DNA of 35,199 nt from an uncultured Chitinophagales bacterium. Lineage in GTDB: Bacteria; Bacteroidota; Bacteroidia; Chitinophagales; JAHDHT01. Positions 18,401-24,783 of this stretch are shown here, piece after piece. The stretch is from assembly GCA_938023075.1 (NCBI GenBank), contig CALHDG010000282.1, positions 1 through 35,199 of the forward strand, read 5' to 3'. Both the position numbers and the translations under genes were made by a program. The notes beneath the pieces were generated by a model that searched no databases, was not told the origin of the DNA, and worked only from the letters and a program-made list of their open reading frames with translations. Position 1 is the first letter of the stretch; each line of letters starts with the position of its first letter.

Positions 18401-18650
18401 CAAAACCAAAACCTTGAGAGCCATCAGTACCAGTAACGATAATATCATAGAATTCACCCATTGGCGGACCGTTAGTTATGATGTTTAGTTCTACAAAAGC
18501 TCCATAATCACCACATATTTCTGGTCCATAAAATGGGAAGAAATCTACCCCAGCATAATTACTGCATTCTGGCGGAGGCGGTGGTGGTTGAGCACTTAAT
18601 TGGATAATTAATAAACTTAGAGATAAAACAAATAACAATTTAAATTTCAT
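12423..18650 (-). CDS. Giant secreted Cys-rich acidic repeat protein, Lys/Arg-depleted, with an IPTL-CTERM-like tail
   Basis: 2075 residues. A signal peptide (MKFKLLFVLSLSLLIIQLSA) is followed by a Pro6 stretch. About 1,600 residues contain eight units of roughly 190-215 residues, each marked by a TIYPxPFxF-like strand (near residues 129, 345, 542, 761, 960, 1170, 1346, 1542), then CG, DPxPIP, VDFGFDIxxAPDCF and PIPAC-CPCDG signatures. Residues about 213-235 carry GCTDATACNFSETAVCDDGSC, a motif frequent in Bacteroidota surface proteins. Two SdrB/Cna-B-like domains (CEDEISGTVIPP ... GVYDS) follow, flanked by two copies of a CNDNGTPEDASDD-type domain. The C-terminus is IPTLSQWG, a hydrophobic segment and a short basic end, resembling IPTL-CTERM sorting tails. 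Between signal and tail I count only about six Lys/Arg, with many Asp, Glu and Cys. Likely a disulfide-stabilised surface structural or adhesive protein; function unknown. Its upstream neighbour is divergent, so it is a single-gene unit. Confidence 0.85.
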   Translation of the reverse strand: MKFKLLFVLSLSLLIIQLSAQPPPPPPECSNYAGVDFFPFYGPEICGDYGAFVELNIITNGPPMGEFYDIIVTGTDGSQGFGFGDDYGFGFADLMPNSVEGCEAVEVSFEMIIICPYTGEELDVVDLGTYTVYPQLMVEVVEPGCAEGENGSATLVAFDGTICDGPIEGVAGTDGDCETQQPGTLSYDFNPFPDALYCFFNFNDELEVPCTELEFGCTDATACNFSETAVCDDGSCVFAEPCCPRPLADGIPTGICGGYSPDNSFCLTFDGDITAIDIYGMFITSASGGFGFPISSDPATNEVCFTLDIFYNYDDICQPFDDVLTLEYNCFETGEFVTENLGTITIYPAPFFFDVFTTPSPECGVPPTIEPSICGTVITGEIIEPINDCENLTPGILNYTIDPGFDITNAPDCLSDIFAGEVPIAPCEEDCPCDGVFCSGTCTDLMVTAAGLPQTVCTYGGDPISIEVTGQGASTATYFGDIIFNGNQVDGFFHQLGDPTTFDIFPFFYGPGVNCEPVTYTLEYEIFCAYEYVLLASGTLGDITVYPEPFLFFPEIMEGQPCGAGTTILPAPCGTVVTDPEPIPNPQCGEGSEDQIVTWTVDVGFDIADAPDCFDASFVMGEFTVFGCPDNPGDPCFTECLGEGTLDENCTCVVEELPQIVITDAPVAACQGEPIMINVDFTGAIPPGQFYELQVTNQNGFLVSSIFIDEYTAFPLTVDLFDYYYYYYDFCTVSEETYTFTLRCFYDFSIIGTPVTVGPVTIYPNPFNFTPFIQPGIPCESEPVININGYCGETLDIIENVPPVDDCDAPVAGFISYLIVPPFDITNAPACFTDPLSGQAPIPPCLIDCPCDGTFCQNVCLDLMATATDFPTEVCPYNGVPYQLDITGIGADFGTYFILTFDNNGFNIGFDVHNPGDPTTIFPLISPFTSGCEPEDQTFTYEIQCPDDGSILASGTLGTLLVYPDPFNFFPNITPSIPCVQDLMITPAPCGTIVLDPDPIPVPGCGGEDTEVSWSVDFGFDYPPDCYAFPIEGTEPVFACAGNPGDPCDDNNPCTVNDVLDENCSCIGEGPTATFDSTLPEAACSNQPVDFTVTVDMIPDPDGLLIILTDATGNFFGFNQIFPGDPLTNTFAFFPFTNSICAPTLFDLFLELRCPYNFEIIGTSIPVGSITIYPPIDPFIPEIEPAIVCGEAPVINPPGCGELTTTLTPADPIACPAGSDGLVEWIVDFGFDASDAPDCFDTTEISGQEPIPACSNCCPVATEVSVADSGPFCTGDITEVCVTFDAPFESDAQVNINGVDAVAGESQLCFDLPLVNDGCSFEPVQVPFEIECTIDGTASNGITPEILVAPDPANFQYMVFPGGCGFPPFVGPPNNQPPCFVFSNTSVVVTDPVDGCPPTDGETEVFLDYLDNNFNPLDISAFACDGFPASIILPQPGCSTCPCPNPVVNVTLTENTCEGGVLEICIEFEEGDEANAIGTQININGDFGTFANLTVSGDGMNTIYCSEFNSSAIIDCVPIEENFTIDLFCSIDGTPLFNGTAVTTIYPSLDKFSYEVIPAVDNCPLPADYPEIISTGDCDLDIFDVITVDPEDGCPPVPGSITYSVNYLDGTLFTNAPAECLFTELTALEEPIPACDTCQPNCSIIPEMATNIVCNDNGTPEDASDDTYTFDIVVNGNNTDPAATNTFNDDQGNTGIAYGTTVSYGPYPIAGGNVTVNFTDADDAGCAGMMMAAAPATCSEEVPCEDEISGTVIPPMGCAVSGITVTIYDDMGTVVTTLVTNANGVYDSTPTTYPCGDYTAELTAGLPTCYTDANGETGPKPFTIDDDPNNDDTDGTDFEGMPVSCEDEISGTVIPPTGCAIAGITVTIYDDTGAVVTTLTTDANGVYDSSPTAYPCGDYTAELTANLPTCYTDANGETGPKPFTIDDDLTNDDTDGTDFMADDTEPVTCSISAEVSEIVCDNNDTPQDGSDDVVTITVTVSSTGPWTAGDGMMGNDGDTYTFPATAANNTVTMMFSVDEETDCETVFTMIANDCDVPAIPTLSQWGLIVLCLLMMSLGAIKITSSTLNYNLKLSR
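12833..13423 (-). repeat. Tandem pair of SdrB/Cna-B-like coding repeats
   Basis: Two copies with a period of about 303 bases (about 12833-13123 and 13136-13423). Each encodes EISGTVIPP, ITVTIYDD, NGVYDS and GDYTAELTA, then YTDANGETGPKPFTIDDD and DDTDGTDF. The only Lys residues of this part of the protein are the two in GPKPF. Confidence 0.85.
16467..16484 (-). repeat. In-frame triplet repeat encoding Tyr6
   Basis: Six consecutive Tyr codons (TAT x3, TAC, TAT x2 on the minus strand) at residues 723-728 of the giant protein, inside an otherwise normal repeat unit. This is a microsatellite that could change length without breaking the frame. Confidence 0.8.
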
Positions 18651-18778
18651 AATGTTATATATTTTTAGTTTGCATTTTCAAGATTATATAGCTTTGCTAC
18701 TTTAGTAGACAGTAAATAAAAAGGATAAGGTTGGTATGAGTGTCATTTTTTATGATTTTTTTAGAATTAAAAATAAAG

Positions 18779-18786
18779 TAAATTTG
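18779..18786 (+). promoter_or_regulatory. Putative -7 box of the nitroreductase gene
   Basis: TAAATTTG matches the Bacteroidota TAnnTTTG consensus and ends 42 bases before the ATG at 18829. The -33 position (about 18755) is T-rich without an exact TTG. Confidence 0.45.
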
Positions 18787-18828
18787 CGGTTAGTAATTTA
18801 AACATAATTAATCTACAAATAAATAAAA

Positions 18829-19401
18829 ATGAAACGAGAAATTGAAACAATCAATCAAATAATTGATAAGCGGCAATCTACTTTTCCAAAAGATTACATT
18901 AGAAAAGAAATTCCGAAAAGAATTATTGAGCAAATATTGGAAAATGCCAATAAAGCACCAACACATAAATTAACGGAACCTTGGCGTTTTAAGGTTTTGC
19001 AAGGTGATTCGAAAATAAGATTTGGTGAATTTTTACAGCGTAAATATAAAGCAACGCAAACAGCATTTCTTCAAAAAAAATACGACAGTTTAAAACAAAA
19101 GACTGAACAGGCTGATTGTATAATACTGGTTTGTATGCAAAGAGATGCCACTGAAAAAATACCTGAATGGGAAGAAATTGCCGCTGTTGCCTGCGCTATT
19201 CAAAATATGTATTTAACCTGCACGGCTTATGAAATTGGTTGCTATTGGAGTTCGCCTAAATTGATGCCCTATTTTGGTGAGTTTCTACCCTTCAATCAAG
19301 GCGAAAAATGTTTGGGTGTGTTTTATATGGGCTATTGTGATAAAGAAACGCTTAGAACTAAGCGAAATGCTGTTCATTTAAAAACGGAATGGTATAAATG
19401 A
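18829..19401 (+). CDS. Nitroreductase family protein
   Basis: 190 residues, typical of the compact YdjA-like nitroreductase branch, which are cytosolic FMN flavoenzymes that reduce nitro or related substrates with NAD(P)H. Visible signatures: the N-terminal helix with IIDKRQSTFPKDY; NANKAPTHKLTEPWRFKVL, the FMN-binding PTHxxxxPWRF motif (about residues 43-60); EEIAAVACAIQNMYL; and the C-terminal IGCYWSSPKLM and GVFYMGYCD. The physiological substrate is unknown. It is divergent from the giant gene and convergent with the M43 protease gene, so it is probably a single-gene transcript. Confidence 0.9.
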   Translation: MKREIETINQIIDKRQSTFPKDYIRKEIPKRIIEQILENANKAPTHKLTEPWRFKVLQGDSKIRFGEFLQRKYKATQTAFLQKKYDSLKQKTEQADCIILVCMQRDATEKIPEWEEIAAVACAIQNMYLTCTAYEIGCYWSSPKLMPYFGEFLPFNQGEKCLGVFYMGYCDKETLRTKRNAVHLKTEWYK

Positions 19402-19492
19402 GTAATAGACGATAGCGTGTAAAACAACAAGCATAGCAATATCTCAAAAACAAAAGCTATCTATTTACAATATTCTAGCAATTCATTAATCT

Positions 19493-20812
19493 TTACCTAT
19501 TAGCCTCAGCCCCAAGCCTGTGCTCCACATTCGTAAAAAAACTATCTCCATAAAATACAATTGTTCCCTTTTTTAAACCAAGTTGCTTTACTAATTCAAC
19601 ACCTTTCCATTGGTTGCCACAGCGGTTAAAAATTTTGCTGTTGTTTAACACCAAGCGAGCACCAGGATGTAATTGAATACGACTGCCAGCGGGCATAGAA
19701 AGGGCACAGTGAACAACCAATTCAGCATCTTTTTGAAGTATCAAATTGCCCTGTACATCTTTTCTGCTAAGCCAATCTACTTTTTGGTTGGGTTGAATAG
19801 TAATGGTTTTGTCGGCACGGTAAGTACACCAATCGGCACGCGTTACTTTGCGTTGGCTAGAGTTTTCTTTGCTAATGTTGTAATGCATTCGGGCAATTTG
19901 ACAAGGCGTTAAGGCATTGCTGTAGCGGTTATAATCCATTATATTATTAGAGATCAACCCATCACAAGGTGGCTTGCCGGTTTCGCCCCAGCAATTGCTG
20001 TGTATCGGGGTGTCTTCACAACCATCGTTGCGCGTCCAAGAGTGTAGCAAACCCAACGAATGGCCAATTTCGTGATTGAGCGTATTGGCAGCAAACCAAG
20101 CACCTTTACTTACTTTACCGGCTTTGGTTTGTTGATATTCGTAATAGCTGTTAGATACTTTGGTATAATATGATTTTCCAATTCCATTCGATGAGTTTTT
20201 ATACGTGTTGGATAAAATGCTATCCGGGTGATGTTCCACCATAAATATATTCAATACTTTTTCTTTTTGAACCCCAAATTTATCGTATACCGCATCGGAG
20301 TATAAACCGTGGATGCCTCGTTTGTCTTTATGATTTAAATACCAAATGCTTGAATCTTGATGAAAGTAAATACCGGTATCGTTTGGCTTCGATGCGTGTG
20401 GTGTAATCACATATTGTATTTGTATAGGCAAAACAGGCGTCTCGTTATCTTTAGGTAAATGCATTTTATTATTTTTCAGCAGTTTTTGATTGGCATGCCA
20501 TATTAAATCTTTAGCAAAGGTAGTCCCTTCTTTTTCATTAAAATTATATTGCCGGTTAGGATGGTCGATAAAATGCACATTAACTTTAATGTATTTTGTG
20601 GGTAGAAATTCTGGGTGAGCCAAGTCTGGCTGGTAGTTTAAGGGCTCTTTACAAGGGCTTTTTGTGCTAGTATTTAAGCCAGGATAAACGCCACTTTTGT
20701 TTATAACATCCTTTTGGTTGGCGTACACAATAGATTTGGTAACCGCACACGAAAAATTTGTTAACAAAAAATACAATATAGTATAAGAAATAACTTTTAG
20801 AATTGGTTGCAT
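19493..20812 (-). CDS. Secreted M43 (pappalysin-like) zinc metalloprotease
   Basis: The start chosen is the ATG at 20812 (439 residues); the frame also opens with a TTG at 20824. The N-terminal hydrophobic stretch (VISYTILYFLLTNFSCA) is an export signal. The metzincin zinc site is LNHEIGHSLGLLHSW (HExxHxxGxxH, near residue 250), with DGCEDTP behind it and the Met-turn NNIMDYN, all as in M43 pappalysin-like peptidases. The C-terminal 110 residues look like the beginning of a beta-helix (ITIQPNQKVDW, LVVHCALSMPAGSRI, IFNRCGNQWKGVEL), as seen in other Bacteroidota proteases, but the protein stops at EANR without a recognisable sorting domain. Divergent from the TPR lipoprotein gene, from which it is only 58 bases away, so the promoters overlap. 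Confidence 0.86.
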   Translation of the reverse strand: MQPILKVISYTILYFLLTNFSCAVTKSIVYANQKDVINKSGVYPGLNTSTKSPCKEPLNYQPDLAHPEFLPTKYIKVNVHFIDHPNRQYNFNEKEGTTFAKDLIWHANQKLLKNNKMHLPKDNETPVLPIQIQYVITPHASKPNDTGIYFHQDSSIWYLNHKDKRGIHGLYSDAVYDKFGVQKEKVLNIFMVEHHPDSILSNTYKNSSNGIGKSYYTKVSNSYYEYQQTKAGKVSKGAWFAANTLNHEIGHSLGLLHSWTRNDGCEDTPIHSNCWGETGKPPCDGLISNNIMDYNRYSNALTPCQIARMHYNISKENSSQRKVTRADWCTYRADKTITIQPNQKVDWLSRKDVQGNLILQKDAELVVHCALSMPAGSRIQLHPGARLVLNNSKIFNRCGNQWKGVELVKQLGLKKGTIVFYGDSFFTNVEHRLGAEANR

Positions 20813-20838
20813 AAAAATTATCAATTTTAATATCTTTG
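20807..20838 (+). promoter_or_regulatory. Promoter of the TPR lipoprotein gene
   Basis: TTG (20807-20809), a 21-base spacer and TATCTTTG (20831-20838) match the Bacteroidota -33/-7 pattern. The -7 box ends 32 bases before the ATG at 20871. The promoter overlaps the start region of the divergent M43 gene. Confidence 0.6.
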
Positions 20839-20870
20839 CAGCAAAGTAACCATAAAAACAATTGAAAGTT

Positions 20871-21506
20871 ATGTCATTTTTATATCAATTAAAAAATATT
20901 AGTTTATTTTTAGCTATTGCCCTTTTTGCATCGTGTGTAAATGGAGGGGAAGAATCATCTACCGGCACGCAAAATACGTCTACCAAACCTGCGGTACCTG
21001 TAAAAACGGTTAGTCAAGAATTATCTGGTGCCAGTATAGAGGAAATTAAAGCGGCAATTACCAAAGCTGAAACCGAATTGTATGGTTCTGATAAAAACAA
21101 TTTAGAATTTGATAAAAACAAAGCCCAACGATTAGTTGATACCTATAATGTATATACCAGCAAAAATTCTGACGGTGCAGAAACCGCTAATTATTTATTT
21201 AAAACAGCCGAAGTATTGCGTTCGTTGCGTAAGTTTAATGAAGCCGTTGGGGTATATAGTAGAATCAGCAAAGAATTTCCAGATTATGAAAAAGCACCAC
21301 ATAGCTTATTTCTAGAAGGTTTCAGTTACGAAAATGACTTAGGCGATACCGCTAAAGCCAGAATCCGTTATAAAGATTTCATTGAAAAATTTCCGAAACA
21401 TGAATTAGCGGACGATGTTCAGTTTTCATTAGATAACCTTGGTAAATCTCCAGAAGACATTATTAAAGGTTTTGAGAAGAATAGAGAAAAAGCTAAAAGC
21501 GAATAA
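20871..21506 (+). CDS. TPR-containing lipoprotein (YbgF/BamD-like organisation)
   Basis: The ATG at 20871 is preferred over the in-frame TTG at 20862 (211 residues). The N-terminus is a lipoprotein signal with lipobox LFASC (Cys about residue 22), so the protein should be lipid-anchored in the envelope. A Thr/Ser-rich linker follows. Residues about 100-205 contain TPR-like helical hairpins (ETANYLFKTAEVLRSLRKFNEAVGVYSR; KAPHSLFLEGFSYEN; YKDFIEKFPKHELADDVQFS), arranged as in YbgF/CpoB and BamD. These proteins act as periplasmic scaffolds, but the exact partner cannot be told. Motifs are split here only for reading; the repeats are continuous. Its own promoter is visible. Confidence 0.8.
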   Translation: MSFLYQLKNISLFLAIALFASCVNGGEESSTGTQNTSTKPAVPVKTVSQELSGASIEEIKAAITKAETELYGSDKNNLEFDKNKAQRLVDTYNVYTSKNSDGAETANYLFKTAEVLRSLRKFNEAVGVYSRISKEFPDYEKAPHSLFLEGFSYENDLGDTAKARIRYKDFIEKFPKHELADDVQFSLDNLGKSPEDIIKGFEKNREKAKSE

Positions 21507-21533
21507 CTCAAATTTCGGTAACAAAGTTTATGT

Positions 21534-21565
21534 TTGAAATGGTGATTAAAAATTTATCATTTCAA
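21534..21565 (+). terminator. Possible terminator hairpin after the TPR lipoprotein gene
   Basis: Arms TTGAAATG and CATTTCAA (21534-21541 and 21558-21565) form an AT-rich 8-bp stem. There is no strong T run, so termination activity is uncertain. Confidence 0.35.
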
Positions 21566-21610
21566 CAAGTTTATATAATTCGTTATCACTAACATCGCCT
21601 TCAATTTTTT

Positions 21611-21712
21611 TTTGAAGCGAAACTTTTGAGCTTAACAACAACACCCGTCCTGCTTTCCACTCAAATGTTGCGCTTGGCTTCAGGGCTTTGCTGCAAGCAA
21701 CATAACCGTTGC
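21611..21712 (+). repeat. Dispersed intergenic hairpin repeat, copy B
   Basis: The order is TTTGAAGCGAAAC, then CCTGCTTTCCACTCAAAT, a stem ATGTTGC/GCAACAT (21665-21671 and 21697-21703) and ATAACCGTTGC. This matches copy A on the opposite strand (6015-6136) and copy C (28968-29085), but with a different stem sequence that still pairs. The direct repeat starting at 21702 is attached to its end. Confidence 0.7.
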
Positions 21713-21948
21713 AATTCTATCTAAGTGTCTTTCGGCATATTGAATGTCATTTATTTATACATTAAAAATAATTCAACCTTCAACCTTCATTATTCGTTAT
21801 TCATTAAATGGTCAAAAAAAAATATATCGAATATCGAACACCCAATTTTGAATGACGAATTTTTCCATTCGAAAAACAACACTTAGCTGTTAAACAACCC
21901 AATGCACTTTAGTGCTGTTGGCTTGGAAATCGGGGCTAATTTGCAAAC
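21702..21948 (+). repeat. Direct intergenic repeat of about 250 bp, copy 1
   Basis: This segment, from ATAACCG..CAATTCTATC to GGAAATCGGGGCTAA, recurs at 29077-29340 in the same orientation with roughly 85-90% identity by eye and a few indels. It encodes no protein. It contains short palindromic words (ATATCGAATATCGAAC, CGAATTTTTCCATTCG). It fills most of the 490-bp spacer between the convergent TPR lipoprotein and NCS1 permease genes. Confidence 0.85.
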
Positions 21949-21997
21949 TTCGGTTCTTTGTTGATAGAAAAAACAAAGGCTTTCGAAAACAGGAAAC

Positions 21998-23710
21998 TCA
22001 GTCATTATAATCAGGCTTTATTGGGTAACCCTTAGGCATTAATACATAATACAGCACAAAAGAAACCCCAAAACCAATAAACCAACTTAGGGTATACAAT
22101 ACTTCTAAAGCGGGTACAATGTAGCCAATTAATGCTACGGCAACACCAACGAATAAGGCAATTATGGCAGCCGTGTTAAAACCATTATTGTACCTAAAAA
22201 TACCATGTTCTTTATAAAGTTCTTCTAAGTCAACTTCAGTTTTTCTAATTAAAAAATAATCGGCTAACATTACCCCTAAAACGGGTCCCAATAAACCACT
22301 AACCATCAATAACAGAGGAATAATTTTATTCATTAACCACCAAGGGCAAATGATAATGCCAAAGATGCCGGTAATTATACCACCCGTTCTAAACGAAATG
22401 GCTTTAGGTTTTAGGTTAGAAAAAGCATTAGCCGGGGCAATAACATTGGCGGCAATATTGGTGCTTAAGGTGGCAATAATCATAAATATTTGAGAGATGA
22501 TCACTACCATTGGATTATCGAATTTAGCCAATAACGAAACCGGGTCCCAAGGGGCATCTTGTCCTAACAAAATATCATCAAAAATAATAAAGGCGGCTGC
22601 CGTTACAAAAATACCCACAAAAGAAAAGAGCATCATAGTGCCCGGCAAGCCGATAAACTGTCCGGCAATTTGTGCTTTTTGGGTGGCTGCATAACGGGTA
22701 ATATCTGCAATACTAAGCGACATGGTTGCCCAAAAACCGACCATAGCCGTTAAAAATAAAATATACTTCCAAAATTTAGGTTGGTTTGAATTTGGCGGAT
22801 TGATGGTAGCTACTTTTGATAGCACAAAACCGTTAGCTGTTTTTTTTCGAAGTTGAACGGCTAAGTTGTTGGCATATTCCTCTGCCACCGGAATAACCGC
22901 TCCTTTAAGTGGAAACCAAGCACCTTCATTACCATTAATTGTAAATTTAAATTCATCCGCTTTAATGTGTCCGTTTTCATCAACTGCCGGATTGAGGTTG
23001 AGTTGATACCCTTTGCCATTGGTTTGTTTTTCTAAGTAAGGAGAAGCCAGGTTTTGACTTTTGCTCAATACATTAGCCATTCCACCGGCATTCATCGCAC
23101 CCCAACCAATTAAAGCTAAACCCATAAAAATTAAGATGGGAGCGGCATATTGTTCGAGAAAGCGAATACTTTCGGTACCCTTCCAAATAAAATACATATT
23201 GATTAACCAAAAAATGCCAAAACCAATAAATTTGCCCGTGCTTAAGCCCTCTACTCCTACTGAGCCCGTTAAGGCATTGTAAATGGCATAGATGGCTAAA
23301 CCGCCAATCCAGGTTTGAATGCCAAACCAGCCACAAGCCACCAAAGCCCTAACAATTGATGGAAGGTGTATACCAAAAATGCCAAATGAAGACCGCCCGA
23401 TAACCGGAAAAGGAATACCATATTTTACACCGGCATGTCCGTTTAATACCATCGGTATGGTAATAATTAAATTGCCCAAGCCAATAATTAAAAGCGATTC
23501 TAACCATGTTAAACCACCTAAAATCATTAAAGAAGCTAACATATAGGTTGGTATACAAACCGCCATGCCAACCCACAGCGATGCTAAGGACCACATTGAC
23601 CAAGTCCGTTCTTCCGGTGGAACGGGTGCTAAATCTTTGCTATATAAATCAGAGTTTGAAACATCTTCATTTAATTGAACAATATCGTTGTGTCTATTTT
23701 CATGCATCAT
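21998..23710 (-). CDS. NCS1 family nucleobase/cation symporter
   Basis: 570 residues with about 12 predicted membrane segments. The family is nucleobase:cation symporter-1, which imports cytosine, purines, uracil, allantoin, hydantoin or thiamine across the inner membrane. Seen: the N-terminal DLAPVPPEERTWSMWSLASL, characteristic of NCS1; PTYMLASLMILGGL; KYGIPFPVIGRSSFGI; GWFGIQTWIGG; MSLSIADITRYA; and LGPVLGVMLADYFLIR. The family is certain, the substrate is not. Odd feature: about 100 hydrophilic residues (about 212-310, from LSKSQNLAS to NSNQPKFWKY) are inserted between two membrane segments, which explains the length above the usual 430-500. A -7 box lies only 6 bases before the first ATG; a second ATG follows immediately (23707). 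Confidence 0.9.
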   Translation of the reverse strand: MMHENRHNDIVQLNEDVSNSDLYSKDLAPVPPEERTWSMWSLASLWVGMAVCIPTYMLASLMILGGLTWLESLLIIGLGNLIITIPMVLNGHAGVKYGIPFPVIGRSSFGIFGIHLPSIVRALVACGWFGIQTWIGGLAIYAIYNALTGSVGVEGLSTGKFIGFGIFWLINMYFIWKGTESIRFLEQYAAPILIFMGLALIGWGAMNAGGMANVLSKSQNLASPYLEKQTNGKGYQLNLNPAVDENGHIKADEFKFTINGNEGAWFPLKGAVIPVAEEYANNLAVQLRKKTANGFVLSKVATINPPNSNQPKFWKYILFLTAMVGFWATMSLSIADITRYAATQKAQIAGQFIGLPGTMMLFSFVGIFVTAAAFIIFDDILLGQDAPWDPVSLLAKFDNPMVVIISQIFMIIATLSTNIAANVIAPANAFSNLKPKAISFRTGGIITGIFGIIICPWWLMNKIIPLLLMVSGLLGPVLGVMLADYFLIRKTEVDLEELYKEHGIFRYNNGFNTAAIIALFVGVAVALIGYIVPALEVLYTLSWFIGFGVSFVLYYVLMPKGYPIKPDYND

Positions 23711-23716
23711 ACCTCA

Positions 23717-23724
23717 CAAATATA
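23717..23724 (-). promoter_or_regulatory. Putative -7 box of the NCS1 permease gene
   Basis: The minus strand reads TATATTTG, a perfect TAnnTTTG match, 6 bases before the ATG at 23710. Such a transcript would begin at or very near the start codon (leaderless or nearly so). No TTG is found at -33. Confidence 0.5.
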
Positions 23725-23841
23725 TTAAAAATAAGGTTTGATTTTTTTTGATCCGGGATATTTGTATCTTTTTTACTTATTACATATGCAAGATATGATG
23801 AACTTAGTTGTTGTTTTGTCAATAGACAATTTTATGTAGGA

Positions 23842-24663
23842 TTAGTCTTTTGTTTCGTAGCGTAATTGTTGTATTTCTGATTGTGTCAATGCCGTAGCTT
23901 GTATAATCATTGAATCATCTAAACCCATAGCAATCATTTTTTTTGCAATAGTTTGGGTTGTTTCATTTCTTTCTTCTTCGCGCTCAATAGCAATCACTTC
24001 TCTTTTCATGACTTCTATTTTTGCCATTTCCCATTCTTCGGGTGTTACCTTATTCATATTGGCAATTTCGGTTACCCGTTTTACACCGGCGTTTTCCAAA
24101 TTAATATTGGGGTTTGCTGGGTTGTGAATGCTTTCATAAATTAGATCTAACCAATCCCTGTAATTTCGCGGAGTGGTTTCACCTTTATAATTCGGGTTTA
24201 AGTAAATCAGTTCGTGATTAAATATTTTTCGTTCAATGCCCTTAATATTTCTCGGATTTAGCGTTGAAATCAAAACCTCATCTTTATAAATTTCATGAGT
24301 TTTTTTGTTGATTTTATAAGGAGCGGTTATAATCACGATCGTATAAACGGTCTTATCTACTAAGTAATTATCAGAGCTCCTTTGTTGTTCGGTAATAGCT
24401 TGTAAATGATAGTGTAAAAAACGATCAAAGTTATGATCATACTCTACTTTTTGTATTTCAATTATAATTCTCTTTTTAGGGTCTTCAGCAAAAATATCGT
24501 ATTTAAAATTGATATGACCAACCTTTGGTTCAAAGGCTTTTTCGGTTTCTATTTTTTCTGGTTCTACTTCAATGCCTATAATATCTTTTACAAATGCCTT
24601 AAACACCATTTTATCGGTAAACGCTTTTTTAAAAAACACCTCGTTATCTAATCTGGCTAACAT
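23842..24663 (-). CDS. Rpn family PD-(D/E)XK nuclease / putative transposase
   Basis: 273 residues. Similar to the Rpn/PD-(D/E)XK 'transposase' family (PF12784-like), proteins that cut DNA and promote RecA-independent recombination in studied members. Seen: the N-terminal ARLDNEVFFKKAFTD, the nuclease core NFKYDIFAED followed by RIIIEIQKVE (candidate Asp, then ExQ catalytic residues, about 55-75), then HYHLQAITEQQ and YTIVIITAP. The C-terminal third is a charged helix (REVIAIEREEERNETTQ) ending in a short helical domain. No terminal inverted repeats or target duplications flank it, so it looks like a resident gene and not a moving element. It is divergent from recN; each has its own -7 box. 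Confidence 0.85.
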   Translation of the reverse strand: MLARLDNEVFFKKAFTDKMVFKAFVKDIIGIEVEPEKIETEKAFEPKVGHINFKYDIFAEDPKKRIIIEIQKVEYDHNFDRFLHYHLQAITEQQRSSDNYLVDKTVYTIVIITAPYKINKKTHEIYKDEVLISTLNPRNIKGIERKIFNHELIYLNPNYKGETTPRNYRDWLDLIYESIHNPANPNINLENAGVKRVTEIANMNKVTPEEWEMAKIEVMKREVIAIEREEERNETTQTIAKKMIAMGLDDSMIIQATALTQSEIQQLRYETKD

Positions 24664-24683
24664 TCAATATACAATTTATGGTA

Positions 24684-24691
24684 CAAATTTA
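24684..24691 (-). promoter_or_regulatory. Putative -7 box of the Rpn nuclease gene
   Basis: TAAATTTG on the minus strand, 20 bases before the ATG at 24663. No clear -33 element. Confidence 0.45.
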
Positions 24692-24762
24692 ACTCAAAAT
24701 AGGGTTTTTTCATTTGTATTAAAGAAATTAAGACCACAACCTAAACAATTAAGCATTATGTT

Positions 24763-24770
24763 TAAATTTG
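24763..24770 (+). promoter_or_regulatory. Putative -7 box of recN
   Basis: TAAATTTG ends 13 bases before the recN ATG, implying a very short 5' leader. No LexA-like operator palindrome is evident beside it. Confidence 0.5.
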
Positions 24771-24783
24771 CAATCAATAGTAT

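Noticed and set aside
23842-24663. Rpn gene as part of an insertion sequence
   Set aside because: No terminal inverted repeats, target duplications or second gene; promoter and context look like a resident gene.
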